A stretch of 64,000 nt of DNA. Source: Amycolatopsis tucumanensis. Its GTDB lineage: Bacteria; Actinomycetota; Actinomycetes; Mycobacteriales; Pseudonocardiaceae. Position numbers and translations under genes: made by a program. This document shows positions 25,415-34,620 of the stretch, piece after piece (the first letter of the stretch is position 1; each line of letters opens with the position of its first letter). Location of the stretch: positions 1-64,000 of the forward strand of contig NZ_JAKGSD010000046.1 in assembly GCF_021654135.1 (NCBI RefSeq). Reading direction: 5' to 3'. The notes below the pieces were generated by a model. The model ran no database searches. It had not been told where the DNA came from and was given only the letters and a program-made list of their open reading frames with translations.

Positions 25415-27027
25415 TCAGCCTCCTGTACCGCGCGCATGAGCTCAGCCAGGCCCGCGGCCCGGTCGGTCAGGTGCAGCCGCAGCACCGGACGGCCGCGCTC
25501 GGTCAGCACCTGGCCGTCGCCGAGCGCCTGCGCGTGCTGCAGCTGGCCCAGGGTGTAGGGCCGGTCCGGCACGTCGAGGTCGTCCTCGTTCGCGCCGGTG
25601 ATCTGCAGGAAGATGCCGTTCTGGTGACCGCCCTTGTGGTACTGGCCGGTCGAGTGCAGGAACCGCGGCCCCCACCCGAAGGTGGTCTGCAGCCCGGTCC
25701 GCTTCGCCAGCTCGGGACGCAGCAGCGCCGCCGAGGCGTCGTCGAGCCGGTCCAGGTAGGCCTGCACCGCGAGGTAGCCGCCCTCCGGCGCGGTCGCCAG
25801 GAACTCCCGCAGCACGTCGGACAGCGAGCCGTCGCCCGAGACCCCGGCCGGGGCGAAGATCTCCACCGCGTCGTCCACCGCGGTCGGCGTCTCGCCGCCG
25901 GTCAGCTTCGACGGGTCGTCCAGCAGCGAGCGGGCGGCCTTCTTCGCGGCCTCCACGTCCGGCTGGTCGAACGGGTTGATCTTCAGCAGCCGCCCGGCGA
26001 TCGCGGTGGCGAACTCCCACAGCAGGAACTGCGCGCCGAGCGAGCCGGTGGTGGCCACCTTGGCGGCGCCGGTGACCGGGCCGATCGCGACCGGGGTCGC
26101 GTCGGCGCCCGCGTCGGCGAAGCCGGGCGCGGCCGGGCCGTCCACGGCGACCGGCAGCAGGCCGGTGCCGAGCTTGCCGGTGGACTCCGCGATCAGCTGC
26201 TCCGCCCAGTCGGCGAAGCCGGTGATGCCGGAGCCGGTGTCGGCCAGCACGACCTTCTCCGCACCGGCGTTGTGCGCGGCGCCCCACGCGGCGGCCAGCT
26301 TGACCGCCGGGTTGTCCGCGCTGTCGGCGCCGAGGACCTGCGCGGCGGCCGCGGCCTGGTCGAGCAGCCTGGCGATGTCCGCCCCGGCCAGCCCGGCCGG
26401 CACCAGCCCGAACGCGGTGAGCGCCGAATAGCGCCCCCCGACGTGCGGGTCGGCGAGGAACACCTTGCGGTACCCCTCCTTCTCGGCCAGCTCCGACAGC
26501 GGCGAACCGGGGTCGGTGACCACGACGATCCGCCGCGCCGCGTCGATCCCGTTGTCCGCGAACGCCTTCGCGAAGATCCGGCGGTGGCTGTCGGTCTCCA
26601 CCGTGCCGCCGGACTTCGACGACACCACCAGCACCGTGCGCTGGAGGTCGCCGGCGAGCGCGTCGGCGACCTGGCCGGGGTCGGTGGTGTCCAGCACGGT
26701 CAGCGCGACGTTCTCGGTGGCCGCGATGACCTCCGGCGCGAGCGACGAGCCGCCCATGCCGGCCAGGACGATCCGGTCGACGCCTTCGCTCCGCAGCTCC
26801 TCGCGCAGCGCCTCGATCTCGCCGATCAGCGGGCGCGACGACTTGTGCAGCGTGGTCCAGGACAGCCGGATCGAGGCCTCGGACTCGGCGTCGGCGCCCC
26901 ACAGGGTGGGGTCCTGCGCCGCGACCTTGGACGCGACCTGGTCGGCGACGAGCTCGTCGACCATCGGGGCCGCTTGCGCGGCCAGCTCCTCGTCGCTGAT
27001 CGTGACGGTCAGCTCTTCCCCCACCAC
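25411..27027 (-). CDS. pgi: Glucose-6-phosphate isomerase
   Basis: 538 residues from GTG, with a GTG also at the second codon. It interconverts glucose-6-phosphate and fructose-6-phosphate. It belongs to the SIS-domain group often found in actinobacterial pentose-phosphate operons: LAGMGGSSLAPEVI near residue 90, VVSSKSGGTVETDSHR for sugar-phosphate binding, and FGWGPRFLHSTGQYHKGGHQ near the C-terminus. It begins 4 bases after the tal stop and ends overlapping zwf. Placing an isomerase between transaldolase and zwf lets hexose phosphate recycle through the oxidative branch. Confidence 0.94.
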   Translation of the reverse strand: MVGEELTVTISDEELAAQAAPMVDELVADQVASKVAAQDPTLWGADAESEASIRLSWTTLHKSSRPLIGEIEALREELRSEGVDRIVLAGMGGSSLAPEVIAATENVALTVLDTTDPGQVADALAGDLQRTVLVVSSKSGGTVETDSHRRIFAKAFADNGIDAARRIVVVTDPGSPLSELAEKEGYRKVFLADPHVGGRYSALTAFGLVPAGLAGADIARLLDQAAAAAQVLGADSADNPAVKLAAAWGAAHNAGAEKVVLADTGSGITGFADWAEQLIAESTGKLGTGLLPVAVDGPAAPGFADAGADATPVAIGPVTGAAKVATTGSLGAQFLLWEFATAIAGRLLKINPFDQPDVEAAKKAARSLLDDPSKLTGGETPTAVDDAVEIFAPAGVSGDGSLSDVLREFLATAPEGGYLAVQAYLDRLDDASAALLRPELAKRTGLQTTFGWGPRFLHSTGQYHKGGHQNGIFLQITGANEDDLDVPDRPYTLGQLQHAQALGDGQVLTERGRPVLRLHLTDRAAGLAELMRAVQEAE

Positions 27028-27031
27028 GGCG

Positions 27032-28141
27032 TCAGCCCTTCGCCTTCTCGAGCTGCCCGGTGACGGTCTCCAGCAGCTCGGCCCAGGACTTGTCGAACTT
27101 CTCCACGCCCTCGTCCTCCAGCGTGCGGAAGACGTCCGGGATGTCGATGCCCACCGCGGCGAGCTTGTCGAACACCTCCTGCGCCTGCGCGCCGGTGCCG
27201 GTGACCTTGTCGCCCTCGACCTTGGCGTGGTCGGCGGCGGCGAGCAGCGTCTTCTCCGGCATGGTGTTGACCGTGCCGGCCACGACGAGCTGGTCGACGT
27301 AGCGGGTGTCCGAGTACGACGGGTCCTTCACGCCGGTGGAGGCCCACAGCGGGCGCTGCGGCCGGGCGCCCGCGGCGGCCAGCGCCTGCCAGCGGTCGGT
27401 GGCGAACAGCTCCTCGTAGGCGGCGAAGGCGAGGCGGGCGTTGGCGATGGCGGCCTCGCCGCGCAGCGCCTTGGCCTCGTCGGTGCCGATCGCGTCCAGC
27501 CGCTTGTCGATCTCACTGTCCACACGGGACACGAAGAACGAGGCGACCGACTCGATCGTCGCGAGGTCGTGGCCGTTGGCCTTGGCCTGCTCCAGCCCGG
27601 CGAAGAACGCCTCGATCACCTTGCGGTAGCGCTCGACCGAGAAGATCAGCGTGACGTTGACGCTGATGCCCTCGGCCAGGGTCTTGGTGATCGCGGGCAG
27701 GCCCTCCTCGGTGGCCGGGATCTTCACGAGGATGTTCGGCCGGTCGACGGTCTTCCACAGGTCCTGCGCCTCGGCGGCCGTCTTGTCGGCGTCGCGGGCC
27801 AGGCGCGGGTCGACCTCGATCGACACGCGGCCGTCCACCCCGTTCGTGCGGGTGTAGACGTCGCGGAACAGGTCCGCGGCGTTGCGCACGTCGGTGGTGG
27901 TCAGCTCGCGGACGGCGGCGTGGACGTCCGCGCCGCGGGCGGCCAGCTCGCGGACCTGGGCGTCGTAGGACTCGCCGTCCGCCAGCGCGTTGGCGAAGAT
28001 CGTCGGGTTGGTGGTCACGCCGGTGACGTGACGGTCGCGGATGAGCTCGGCCAGGTTGCCGGAGTTCAGCCGTTCGCGCGACAGGTCGTCGAGCCAGATG
28101 GACACGCCGGCCTGCGACAGCTGAGCAAGGTTGTCGCTCAT
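27032..28141 (-). CDS. tal: Transaldolase
   Basis: 369 residues. It transfers dihydroxyacetone units between sugar phosphates in the non-oxidative pentose-phosphate pathway. The N-terminal SIWLDDLSRERLNSGNL and VTTNPTIFANAL are the TIM-barrel signatures. The Schiff-base lysine lies in NILVKIPATEEGLPAI, and LWASTGVKDPSYSD forms the phosphate site. The length matches the mycobacterial form. It lies between tkt (23-bp gap) and pgi. Confidence 0.97.
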   Translation of the reverse strand: MSDNLAQLSQAGVSIWLDDLSRERLNSGNLAELIRDRHVTGVTTNPTIFANALADGESYDAQVRELAARGADVHAAVRELTTTDVRNAADLFRDVYTRTNGVDGRVSIEVDPRLARDADKTAAEAQDLWKTVDRPNILVKIPATEEGLPAITKTLAEGISVNVTLIFSVERYRKVIEAFFAGLEQAKANGHDLATIESVASFFVSRVDSEIDKRLDAIGTDEAKALRGEAAIANARLAFAAYEELFATDRWQALAAAGARPQRPLWASTGVKDPSYSDTRYVDQLVVAGTVNTMPEKTLLAAADHAKVEGDKVTGTGAQAQEVFDKLAAVGIDIPDVFRTLEDEGVEKFDKSWAELLETVTGQLEKAKG

Positions 28142-28164
28142 GACTTCATCCCCTTTGCGGTGAT

Positions 28165-30270
28165 TCAGGAGTTCTTGGTCTTGGCGAGCGAGCGGCGCGC
28201 GGCGTCGACCACGGCGTCGGCGGTGAACCCGAACTCGCGGAACAGGGTCTGGTAGTCGGCCGAGGCCCCGAAGTGCTCGATCGAGACGATCTCACCGGCG
28301 TCGCCGACCCAGCGGTACCACGGCTGCGCGATGCCGGCCTCGACCGACACGCGGGCCTTCACCCCGCTGGGCAGGACCGACTCGCGGTACGCCTCGTCCT
28401 GCGCCTCGAACCACTCGACGCACGGCACCGACACGACCCGGGTGGGCACGCCGTCGGCCTCGAGCGTCTTGCGGGCCTCGACGGCCAGCTGGACCTCCGA
28501 ACCGGTCGCCATCAACACGACCTCCGGAGTGCCGGAGGAGGCGTCGGCGAGCACGTAGGCGCCCTTGGCGACCTTGTCCGCCGCGGTGCCCTCGAGCACC
28601 GGGACGTTCTGGCGGGTCAGCGCCAGGCCCGACGGGTGGCGCTTGTCCTCCAGCGCGGCCTTCCACGCGCCCGCGGTCTCGTTGGCGTCCGCGGGCCGGA
28701 CCACGTTCAGGCCCGGGATGGCGCGCAGCGAGGCCAGGTGCTCGATCGGCTGGTGCGTCGGGCCGTCCTCGCCGAGGCCGATCGAGTCGTGCGTCCACAC
28801 GTAGATGACCGGCGCGTGCATCAGCGCGGCCAGCCGCACCGGCGGGCGCATGTAGTCGCTGAACACCAGGAAGGTGGCGCCGTAGGGCCGGGTGCCGCCG
28901 TGCAGCGCGATGCCGTTGAGGATCGAGCCCATGGCGTGCTCGCGGACACCGAAGTGCAGCGTGCGGCCGTAGGGGTTGGCCTGCCACATGCCGGTGGAGG
29001 CCTTCTCCGGGCCGAACGAGTCGGCGCCCTTCATGGTGGTGTTGTTGCTCTCGGCCAGGTCGGCCGAACCGCCCCACAGCTCCGGCAGCACGTCGGCCAG
29101 CGCGTTGAGCACCTCGCCGGAGGCCTTGCGGGTCGCGATGCCCTTGGCGTCGGGCTCCCAGCTCGGCAGCTTCTCGGCCCAGCCCTCGGGCAGGTCGCGG
29201 GTGGCCAGCCGGTCGGCGAGCTTCTTGCGCTCCGGGTTGGCGGCGGCCCACGCGTCGAAGCGCTCCTGCCACGCGGCGCGCTCCTGCTTGCCGCGGTCCA
29301 GTGCCTTGCGCGTGTGCGCGATCACCTCGTCGTCGACCTGGAAGCTGCGCTCCGGGTCGAAGCCGAGGATCTCCTTGACCGCGGCGACCTCCTCGGCGCC
29401 CAGCGCGGCGCCGTGCGCCTTGCCGGTGTTCATCTTGTTCGGCGCCGGGTAGCCGATCACGGTGCGGAGCAGGATGAACGACGGGCGGGTGGTCTCCGCC
29501 TTGGCGGCCGCGATGGCCTCCTCGATCGCGACGACGTCCTCGCCGCCCTCGACGACCTGGACGTGCCAGCCGTAGGCCTCGTACCGCTTCGCGGTGTCCT
29601 CGGACAGCGCGATGTTGGTGTCGTCCTCGATCGAGATCTTGTTGTCGTCGTAGATGACGACCAGGTTGCCCAGCTCCTGGCGGCCCGCGATGGACGACGC
29701 CTCGGAGGTCACGCCCTCCTCGATGTCGCCGTCTGAGGCGATCACGAAGATGTGGTGGTCGAAGATGCTCTCGCCGGGCGCGGCGTCCGGGTCGAGCAGG
29801 CCGCGCTCGCGGCGGGCGGCCATCGCCATGCCGACCGCGTTGGCCAGGCCCTGGCCGAGCGGGCCGGTGGTGGTCTCCACGCCCTTGGTGTGCTGGTACT
29901 CCGGGTGGCCCGGGGTCTGCGAGCCCCACTTGCGCAGCTGCTTGAGGTCCTCGAGCTCGAGGCCGTAGCCGGCGAGGTACAGCTGGATGTAGAGCGTCAG
30001 GCTGGAGTGCCCGGCGGACAGGACGAACCGGTCACGCGCCGGCCACTCCGGGTCGCTCGGGTCGTGGCGCATGATCCGCTGGAAGAGCGAGTACGCCACC
30101 GGCGCCAGGCTCATCGCGGTGCCGGGGTGACCGCTGCCGCAGTTCTCGACCGCGTCGGCGGCCAGCACCCGGACGGTGTCGACCGCACGGGTGTCGAGGT
30201 CGGTCCAGTCGGCGGGCAGGTTCCGCCGCAGCAGTGGGTTGTTCTCGCTGATGGAGGCGATATCGGACAC
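28165..30270 (-). CDS. tkt: Transketolase
   Basis: 701 residues from the GTG at 30270; an in-frame start at 30303 would add eleven residues with no homology value. It is a thiamine-diphosphate enzyme that moves two-carbon ketol units. Visible sites are NCGSGHPGTAMSLAP at the N-terminus, the thiamine-binding ASDGDIEEGVTSEASS, TVIGYPAPN, and the C-terminal domain LHFGVREHAMGSILNG and DSIGLGEDGPTHQPIEHLA. It is the first gene of the leftward operon tkt-tal-pgi-zwf-opcA-pgl and is divergent from ctaB. Confidence 0.98.
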   Translation of the reverse strand: MSDIASISENNPLLRRNLPADWTDLDTRAVDTVRVLAADAVENCGSGHPGTAMSLAPVAYSLFQRIMRHDPSDPEWPARDRFVLSAGHSSLTLYIQLYLAGYGLELEDLKQLRKWGSQTPGHPEYQHTKGVETTTGPLGQGLANAVGMAMAARRERGLLDPDAAPGESIFDHHIFVIASDGDIEEGVTSEASSIAGRQELGNLVVIYDDNKISIEDDTNIALSEDTAKRYEAYGWHVQVVEGGEDVVAIEEAIAAAKAETTRPSFILLRTVIGYPAPNKMNTGKAHGAALGAEEVAAVKEILGFDPERSFQVDDEVIAHTRKALDRGKQERAAWQERFDAWAAANPERKKLADRLATRDLPEGWAEKLPSWEPDAKGIATRKASGEVLNALADVLPELWGGSADLAESNNTTMKGADSFGPEKASTGMWQANPYGRTLHFGVREHAMGSILNGIALHGGTRPYGATFLVFSDYMRPPVRLAALMHAPVIYVWTHDSIGLGEDGPTHQPIEHLASLRAIPGLNVVRPADANETAGAWKAALEDKRHPSGLALTRQNVPVLEGTAADKVAKGAYVLADASSGTPEVVLMATGSEVQLAVEARKTLEADGVPTRVVSVPCVEWFEAQDEAYRESVLPSGVKARVSVEAGIAQPWYRWVGDAGEIVSIEHFGASADYQTLFREFGFTADAVVDAARRSLAKTKNS

Positions 30271-30567
30271 TGAACTCGAACTCCCCGTCCTTCTCGGTGG
30301 CAACTCTTCTGTTCGTGGGGGTCTTCGCGCGCGCAGGCTCCACTCATCTCAATCGATCCCGAAGAGACGATATTCCTGCTAGCGGGCGTGCGCACGACCA
30401 CAAGCGCAACCCCCGGCGCCAGCCTAGTAGGTCGGGTACCCGGCGCCTCCGGGGCCGACACACGCGGCTGGCCCACCCCGGTGCGCGCGGGGTGCGAACC
30501 CGGCGATTACGATCGGTTGCGGTGCCGGGCTGCCCCGGTGCCCCCGAATCTGACTCAGGGAGCGGAA
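30271..30567. promoter_or_regulatory. Divergent tkt/ctaB intergenic region
   Basis: These 297 bases separate the divergent tkt and ctaB starts and must hold both promoters. On the ctaB side an AGGGAG ribosome site (30557-30562) precedes the start. I could not identify convincing -35/-10 pairs or an operator, and no open frame here looks like a real gene. Confidence 0.4.
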
Positions 30568-31545
30568 TTGTCGTTGGTGAACGCTGCGCACGGGCGCAGT
30601 GACAGCACCAGCGCTGTCGACCCCGGAGGCGAGCGCCCGCGTGGTCTGCGGCGCGTGAGCCGGATCGTCGGCGCCTACGTCGCCCTGACCAAGCCTCAGG
30701 TCATCGAGCTGCTGCTGGTCACCACCATCCCGGCGATGTTCCTCGCCGCGCGCACGATCCCGTCGCCGTGGCTGATCCTGGCGACGCTGGTCGGCGGCAC
30801 CATGGCCGCGGGCAGCGCGAACGCGCTGAACTGCGTCATCGACGCCGACATCGACAAGGTGATGAACCGGACGAAGCGGCGCCCGCTGGTCCGCGACTCG
30901 GTGCCGCGGCGCAACGCGCTGGTGTTCGCGCTGGCGCTGGGCGCCGGTTCGTTCGCGATGCTGTACTTCACGGTGAACCTGCTGGCCGCCGTGCTGGCGA
31001 TCGCGACGATCCTGTTCTACATCTTCGTGTACACGCTGGTGCTCAAGCGGCGCACGGCGCAGAACGTGGTGTGGGGCGGCGCGGCGGGCTGCATGCCGGT
31101 GGTGATCGGCTGGGCCGCGGTCACCGGCACGGTGCAGTGGCCCGCGTTCGTGATGTTCGCCGTCATCTTCTTCTGGACGCCGCCGCACACCTGGGCGCTG
31201 GCCATGAAGTACCGCGACGACTACGAGCGCGCCGGCGTGCCGATGCTGCCGGTGGTCGCCACGCCGGAGCACGTGGCCCGCCAGATCCTCATCTACTCGT
31301 GGGTGATGGTCGGCTGGACGCTGCTCCTGCTGCCCGCGACGAGCTGGCTGTACGCGAGCTTCGCGGTGCTGGCCGGGTCCTGGTTCCTCTTCTACGCGCA
31401 CCGCCTCTACTCGGGCGTCAAGCGCGGCGTGGAGACCAAGCCGATGGCCCTGTTCCATCGGTCGAACACGTACCTGATGATCCTGTTCTGCGCGCTCGCG
31501 GTCGACTCGGCGATCGGTCTGCCCACGCTCGGCCTGCCGTTCTGA
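30568..31545 (+). CDS. ctaB: Protohaem IX farnesyltransferase (haem O synthase)
   Basis: About 325 residues if it starts at the TTG at 30568, which has AGGGAG five bases upstream; the GTG at 30577 is the main alternative. It adds a farnesyl group to haem B to give haem O, needed for aa3 cytochrome oxidase. It is a UbiA-superfamily prenyltransferase with about eight or nine membrane helices. The first aspartate motif is NALNCVIDADIDKVMNRTKRRPL and the second loop reads YRDDYERAGVPMLP. ctaA, the next enzyme, lies 26 kb away in this window. The tkt-ctaB divergence matches the mycobacterial order. Confidence 0.95.
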   Translation: MSLVNAAHGRSDSTSAVDPGGERPRGLRRVSRIVGAYVALTKPQVIELLLVTTIPAMFLAARTIPSPWLILATLVGGTMAAGSANALNCVIDADIDKVMNRTKRRPLVRDSVPRRNALVFALALGAGSFAMLYFTVNLLAAVLAIATILFYIFVYTLVLKRRTAQNVVWGGAAGCMPVVIGWAAVTGTVQWPAFVMFAVIFFWTPPHTWALAMKYRDDYERAGVPMLPVVATPEHVARQILIYSWVMVGWTLLLLPATSWLYASFAVLAGSWFLFYAHRLYSGVKRGVETKPMALFHRSNTYLMILFCALAVDSAIGLPTLGLPF

Positions 31546-31626
31546 CGCGCGGCCGGGAATCTTCCGGCGCTCGCCTTCGTTGGGTTCCAGGCCGACTTGT
31601 CACCCGATGCCGAAAGCAGGTTGCTC

Positions 31627-33921
31627 TTGTCCGTGGCTGAGGACCGGGAACCCCAGAACACGACCGACCTTCAGCACGAGCAGGACTACGTGTCCATGCT
31701 CTACCGCAGGCTCGACGCCGAGCGCACCACCGCCGAGCGGCGCCTGGAGCGGGCGCTGCGCTCGCACGGCGAAACCCCGCAGGAGAGCGCCGAGCGGGAC
31801 GCCGCCAGCAGCCTCCACCACGAGCGGCTCGCGCAGCTCGGCTCCGTCGAGCAGGGCCTGTGCTTCGGCAGGCTCGACTTCCACGACGAACAGGCGCCCG
31901 CCTACATCGGGCGGCTCGGCCTGTTCGACGAGGAGGGCGACTACGAGCCGCTGCTGCTGGACTGGCGCGCGCCGGCCGCGCGGCCGTTCTACCTGGCCAC
32001 CGCCGCCTCGCCGGAGGGCGTGCGGCGCCGCAGGCACATCCGCACGCTGAGCCGCAAGGTCGTCGGTCTCGACGACGAGATCCTCGACCTGCGCGCCGTC
32101 GACGGGCAGCAGGCCGACCTGGGCCTGGCAGGCGAGGCCGCCCTGCTGGCCGCGCTGGAGCGCAAGCGCACGGGTGAGATGAGCGACATCGTCGCCACCA
32201 TCCAGGCCGAGCAGGACGACATCATCCGCGACGACCTCGGCGGCGTCGTCGTGGTCCAGGGCGGGCCGGGCACCGGCAAGACCGCCGTGGCCCTGCACCG
32301 GGCCGCCTACCTCCTCTACACCTACCGCCAGCAGCTCGCCTCCCGCGGCGTGCTCGTGGTCGGGCCGAACAGCACGTTCCTGCACTACATCGGCCAGGTC
32401 CTGCCGTCGCTGGGCGAGACCGGGGTGCTGCTGTCCACGATCGGGCAGCTGTTCCCCGGCATCCGGGCGCGCGGCGCGGACAGCCGCGCGGCGGCCGAGG
32501 TCAAGGGCAGGCTGGCCATGGTCGACGTGCTCACCAGGGCCGTCGCCGACCGCCAGCGGGTGCCGGAGGAGCGGTTCGAGGTCGCCTTCGACGACGACGT
32601 GCTGGTGCTCGACCGCGCGGTCGTCGAGCGGGCGCGCGCCAAGGCCCGGCGCACCCGCCGCCCGCACAACCTGGCGCGCCGCGTCTTCGTCGACGCGATG
32701 CTGGACGCGCTGACCGAGCGGGCCGCGGTGCGCATGGAGGTCGACCTCTTCGAGGGGGTCCCCGACATCCCGCTCGCCGAGGGCGAAGACGCCGACGCGC
32801 CGGTGCTGGACGCGGGGGACCGGGTCGAGATCCGCAAGGAGCTCGCCGAATCCGAGACCGTCGCCGCTGCGATCGACGAGCTGTGGCCGAAGATCACGCC
32901 GCAGCGGCTGCTGCGCGACCTGTTCGCCGAGCCGGACCGCCTGCTGTCCGCGTCCGAGGGGCTGCTCTCCGACGCCGATCGCGCGGCGCTGAAGCGCCCG
33001 GCCCGCTCGCCCTGGACGCCGGGCGACGTGCCGCTGCTCGACGAGCTGGCCGAGCTGCTCGGCGAGGACGACGAGGCCGAGCGCGCCGCGCGCGAGCGGC
33101 GCGAGCGCGAGGAGCGCGCCTACGCCGAAGGTGTGCTCGACATCATGGACCAGGACGAGGAGCTCCTGGACGAGGACCAGATCAACATCGCCGACATCCT
33201 GGACGCCGAGCTGTTCGCCGAGCGGCAGGAACGCAGCAGCCACCTGACCGCGGCGCAGCGCGCGGCCCGCGACCGCACCTGGACGTTCGGGCACGTCATC
33301 GTCGACGAGGCGCAGGAGCTCTCGGCGATGGACTGGCGGCTGCTGATGCGCCGCTGCCCGAGCCGGTCGATGACCGTCGTCGGGGACGTCGCCCAGACCG
33401 GCGCGCCGGGCGGGGCGTCGTCGTGGCGGGACATGCTCGGCCACTACGTCGGGGACCGCTGGCGGCTGCGTGAGCTGACCGTCAACTACCGGACCCCGGT
33501 GGAGATCATGAACCGCGCCGCCGAGGCGCTGCGCGAGGTGGACCCGGACCTGCGGGTGCCGACGTCGGTGCGGGAAACCGGTGTCGAGCCGTGGGGCGCG
33601 CCGCTCGGCGAGCGCCCGCTGGCGTCCATCGTGGACGAAGAGGTGGCTGCCGCGGACGGCGGCACGGTCGCGGTGCTGGTCCCGGCCGCCAGGCTGGGCG
33701 CGGTCCGGTCCGAACTGGACGGTCACGGCGACGCGGTGTCGGTGCTCACCGTCGCCGAGGCCAAGGGGCTCGAGTTCGACGGTGTCGTGGTGCTGGCGCC
33801 GGAGGAGATCGTGGCGGAGTCGCCGCGCGGCTGGAACGACCTCTACGTCGCCTACACCCGTGCCACGCAACGGCTCGGCATCTTGTACTCCGCCGGACGG
33901 CCGACGTCAACGCCCGGTTAA
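31627..33921 (+). CDS. helD: HelD-like RNA polymerase recycling ATPase (UvrD/Rep superfamily)
   Basis: About 764 residues from a TTG at 31627 with an AGCAGG site; a TTG at 31597 and GTG at 31633 are alternatives. HelD proteins release stalled RNA polymerase from DNA; the actinobacterial branch includes HelR, which confers rifamycin tolerance. The N-terminus has a coiled arm (QDYVSMLYRRLDAERTTAERR). SF1 motifs follow: Walker A GGPGTGKTAVALHR, motif II VIVDEAQELSAMDWR, VNYRTPVEIM, AEAKGLEFDGVVV and YVAYTRATQRLG. The acidic middle region (AELLGEDDEAERAARERRER) is a long insert. It is transcribed in the same direction as ctaB but has its own upstream gap. HelD versus HelR subclass is undecided. 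Confidence 0.88.
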   Translation: MSVAEDREPQNTTDLQHEQDYVSMLYRRLDAERTTAERRLERALRSHGETPQESAERDAASSLHHERLAQLGSVEQGLCFGRLDFHDEQAPAYIGRLGLFDEEGDYEPLLLDWRAPAARPFYLATAASPEGVRRRRHIRTLSRKVVGLDDEILDLRAVDGQQADLGLAGEAALLAALERKRTGEMSDIVATIQAEQDDIIRDDLGGVVVVQGGPGTGKTAVALHRAAYLLYTYRQQLASRGVLVVGPNSTFLHYIGQVLPSLGETGVLLSTIGQLFPGIRARGADSRAAAEVKGRLAMVDVLTRAVADRQRVPEERFEVAFDDDVLVLDRAVVERARAKARRTRRPHNLARRVFVDAMLDALTERAAVRMEVDLFEGVPDIPLAEGEDADAPVLDAGDRVEIRKELAESETVAAAIDELWPKITPQRLLRDLFAEPDRLLSASEGLLSDADRAALKRPARSPWTPGDVPLLDELAELLGEDDEAERAARERREREERAYAEGVLDIMDQDEELLDEDQINIADILDAELFAERQERSSHLTAAQRAARDRTWTFGHVIVDEAQELSAMDWRLLMRRCPSRSMTVVGDVAQTGAPGGASSWRDMLGHYVGDRWRLRELTVNYRTPVEIMNRAAEALREVDPDLRVPTSVRETGVEPWGAPLGERPLASIVDEEVAAADGGTVAVLVPAARLGAVRSELDGHGDAVSVLTVAEAKGLEFDGVVVLAPEEIVAESPRGWNDLYVAYTRATQRLGILYSAGRPTSTPG

Positions 33922-33930
33922 GGTGTCGCC

Positions 33931-34518
33931 ATGCGTAACGCTGGCAAGATCGTGCTCGCGGCGGCAGCCGCCCTCGCTCTCGGGGCCTGCGCGCCCGACC
34001 AGGAACCGTCGTCCTTCCCGCCCGGAGGCGGCCCGACCTACCCGGCTCCCGAGCCGGCGGGGGCGTCCGCGAGCGCTTCGGCGGGGCACGACACGGGCAG
34101 CGCCGCGCACGAGTGCACCGCGGACGACATCACCGTGACCGGTGACTTCGGCGCCAAGCCGACGATCACGATCCCGGACACCTGCAGCGCGCCGACCAGG
34201 CTGCTGACGAAGGACCTGAAGCCGGGTACCGGCGCCACCGCCCACGCGGGCAGCACGCTGCAGATGGACTACGACCTGGTGACCTGGTCGGACAAGGTCG
34301 ACCAGCAGAACTCGTTCGGCTCGGCGCCGTTCTCGTTCGCGCTGGGCGAGGGCACCGCCATCCCGGGCTGGGACCAGGGGCTGGAAGGCATCAAGCAGGG
34401 CGGCCGCCGCCTGCTGGTCATCCCGCCGGACCTCGGTTACGGCGCCCGCGGCAACGGCCCGATCAAGCCGAACGAGACGCTCGTCTTCGTCGTCGACGCG
34501 GTCCAGGTCGCCGGCTGA
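33931..34518 (+). CDS. FKBP-type peptidyl-prolyl isomerase lipoprotein
   Basis: 195 residues. A lipoprotein signal peptide ends at the lipobox LGAC (Cys20), followed by a proline/alanine/serine linker to about residue 60. The C-terminal FKBP domain (about 85-195) includes STLQMDYDLVTWSDK, PFSFALGEGTAIPGWDQGL, the family core GGRRLLVIPPDLGYG and the final TLVFVVDAVQV. It should catalyse prolyl isomerisation of exported proteins on the outer face of the membrane. It starts 9 bases after the HelD-like gene and may be co-transcribed with it. Confidence 0.93.
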   Translation: MRNAGKIVLAAAAALALGACAPDQEPSSFPPGGGPTYPAPEPAGASASASAGHDTGSAAHECTADDITVTGDFGAKPTITIPDTCSAPTRLLTKDLKPGTGATAHAGSTLQMDYDLVTWSDKVDQQNSFGSAPFSFALGEGTAIPGWDQGLEGIKQGGRRLLVIPPDLGYGARGNGPIKPNETLVFVVDAVQVAG

Positions 34519-34620
34519 CGCCCGGTGGCAGCCGCGGGGGAGCCTGACCGGCGGCAGCCGGGCTCGTCCCTCGCGGCGGGCTCGGCGGGCAGGAACGCCG
34601 CCCGGATCGGAGGCTGACCC

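Noticed and set aside
31546..31626. Rifamycin-associated palindromic element before the HelD-like gene
   Set aside because: No long palindrome of that type was seen in the short gap; only a weak ribosome site is visible.
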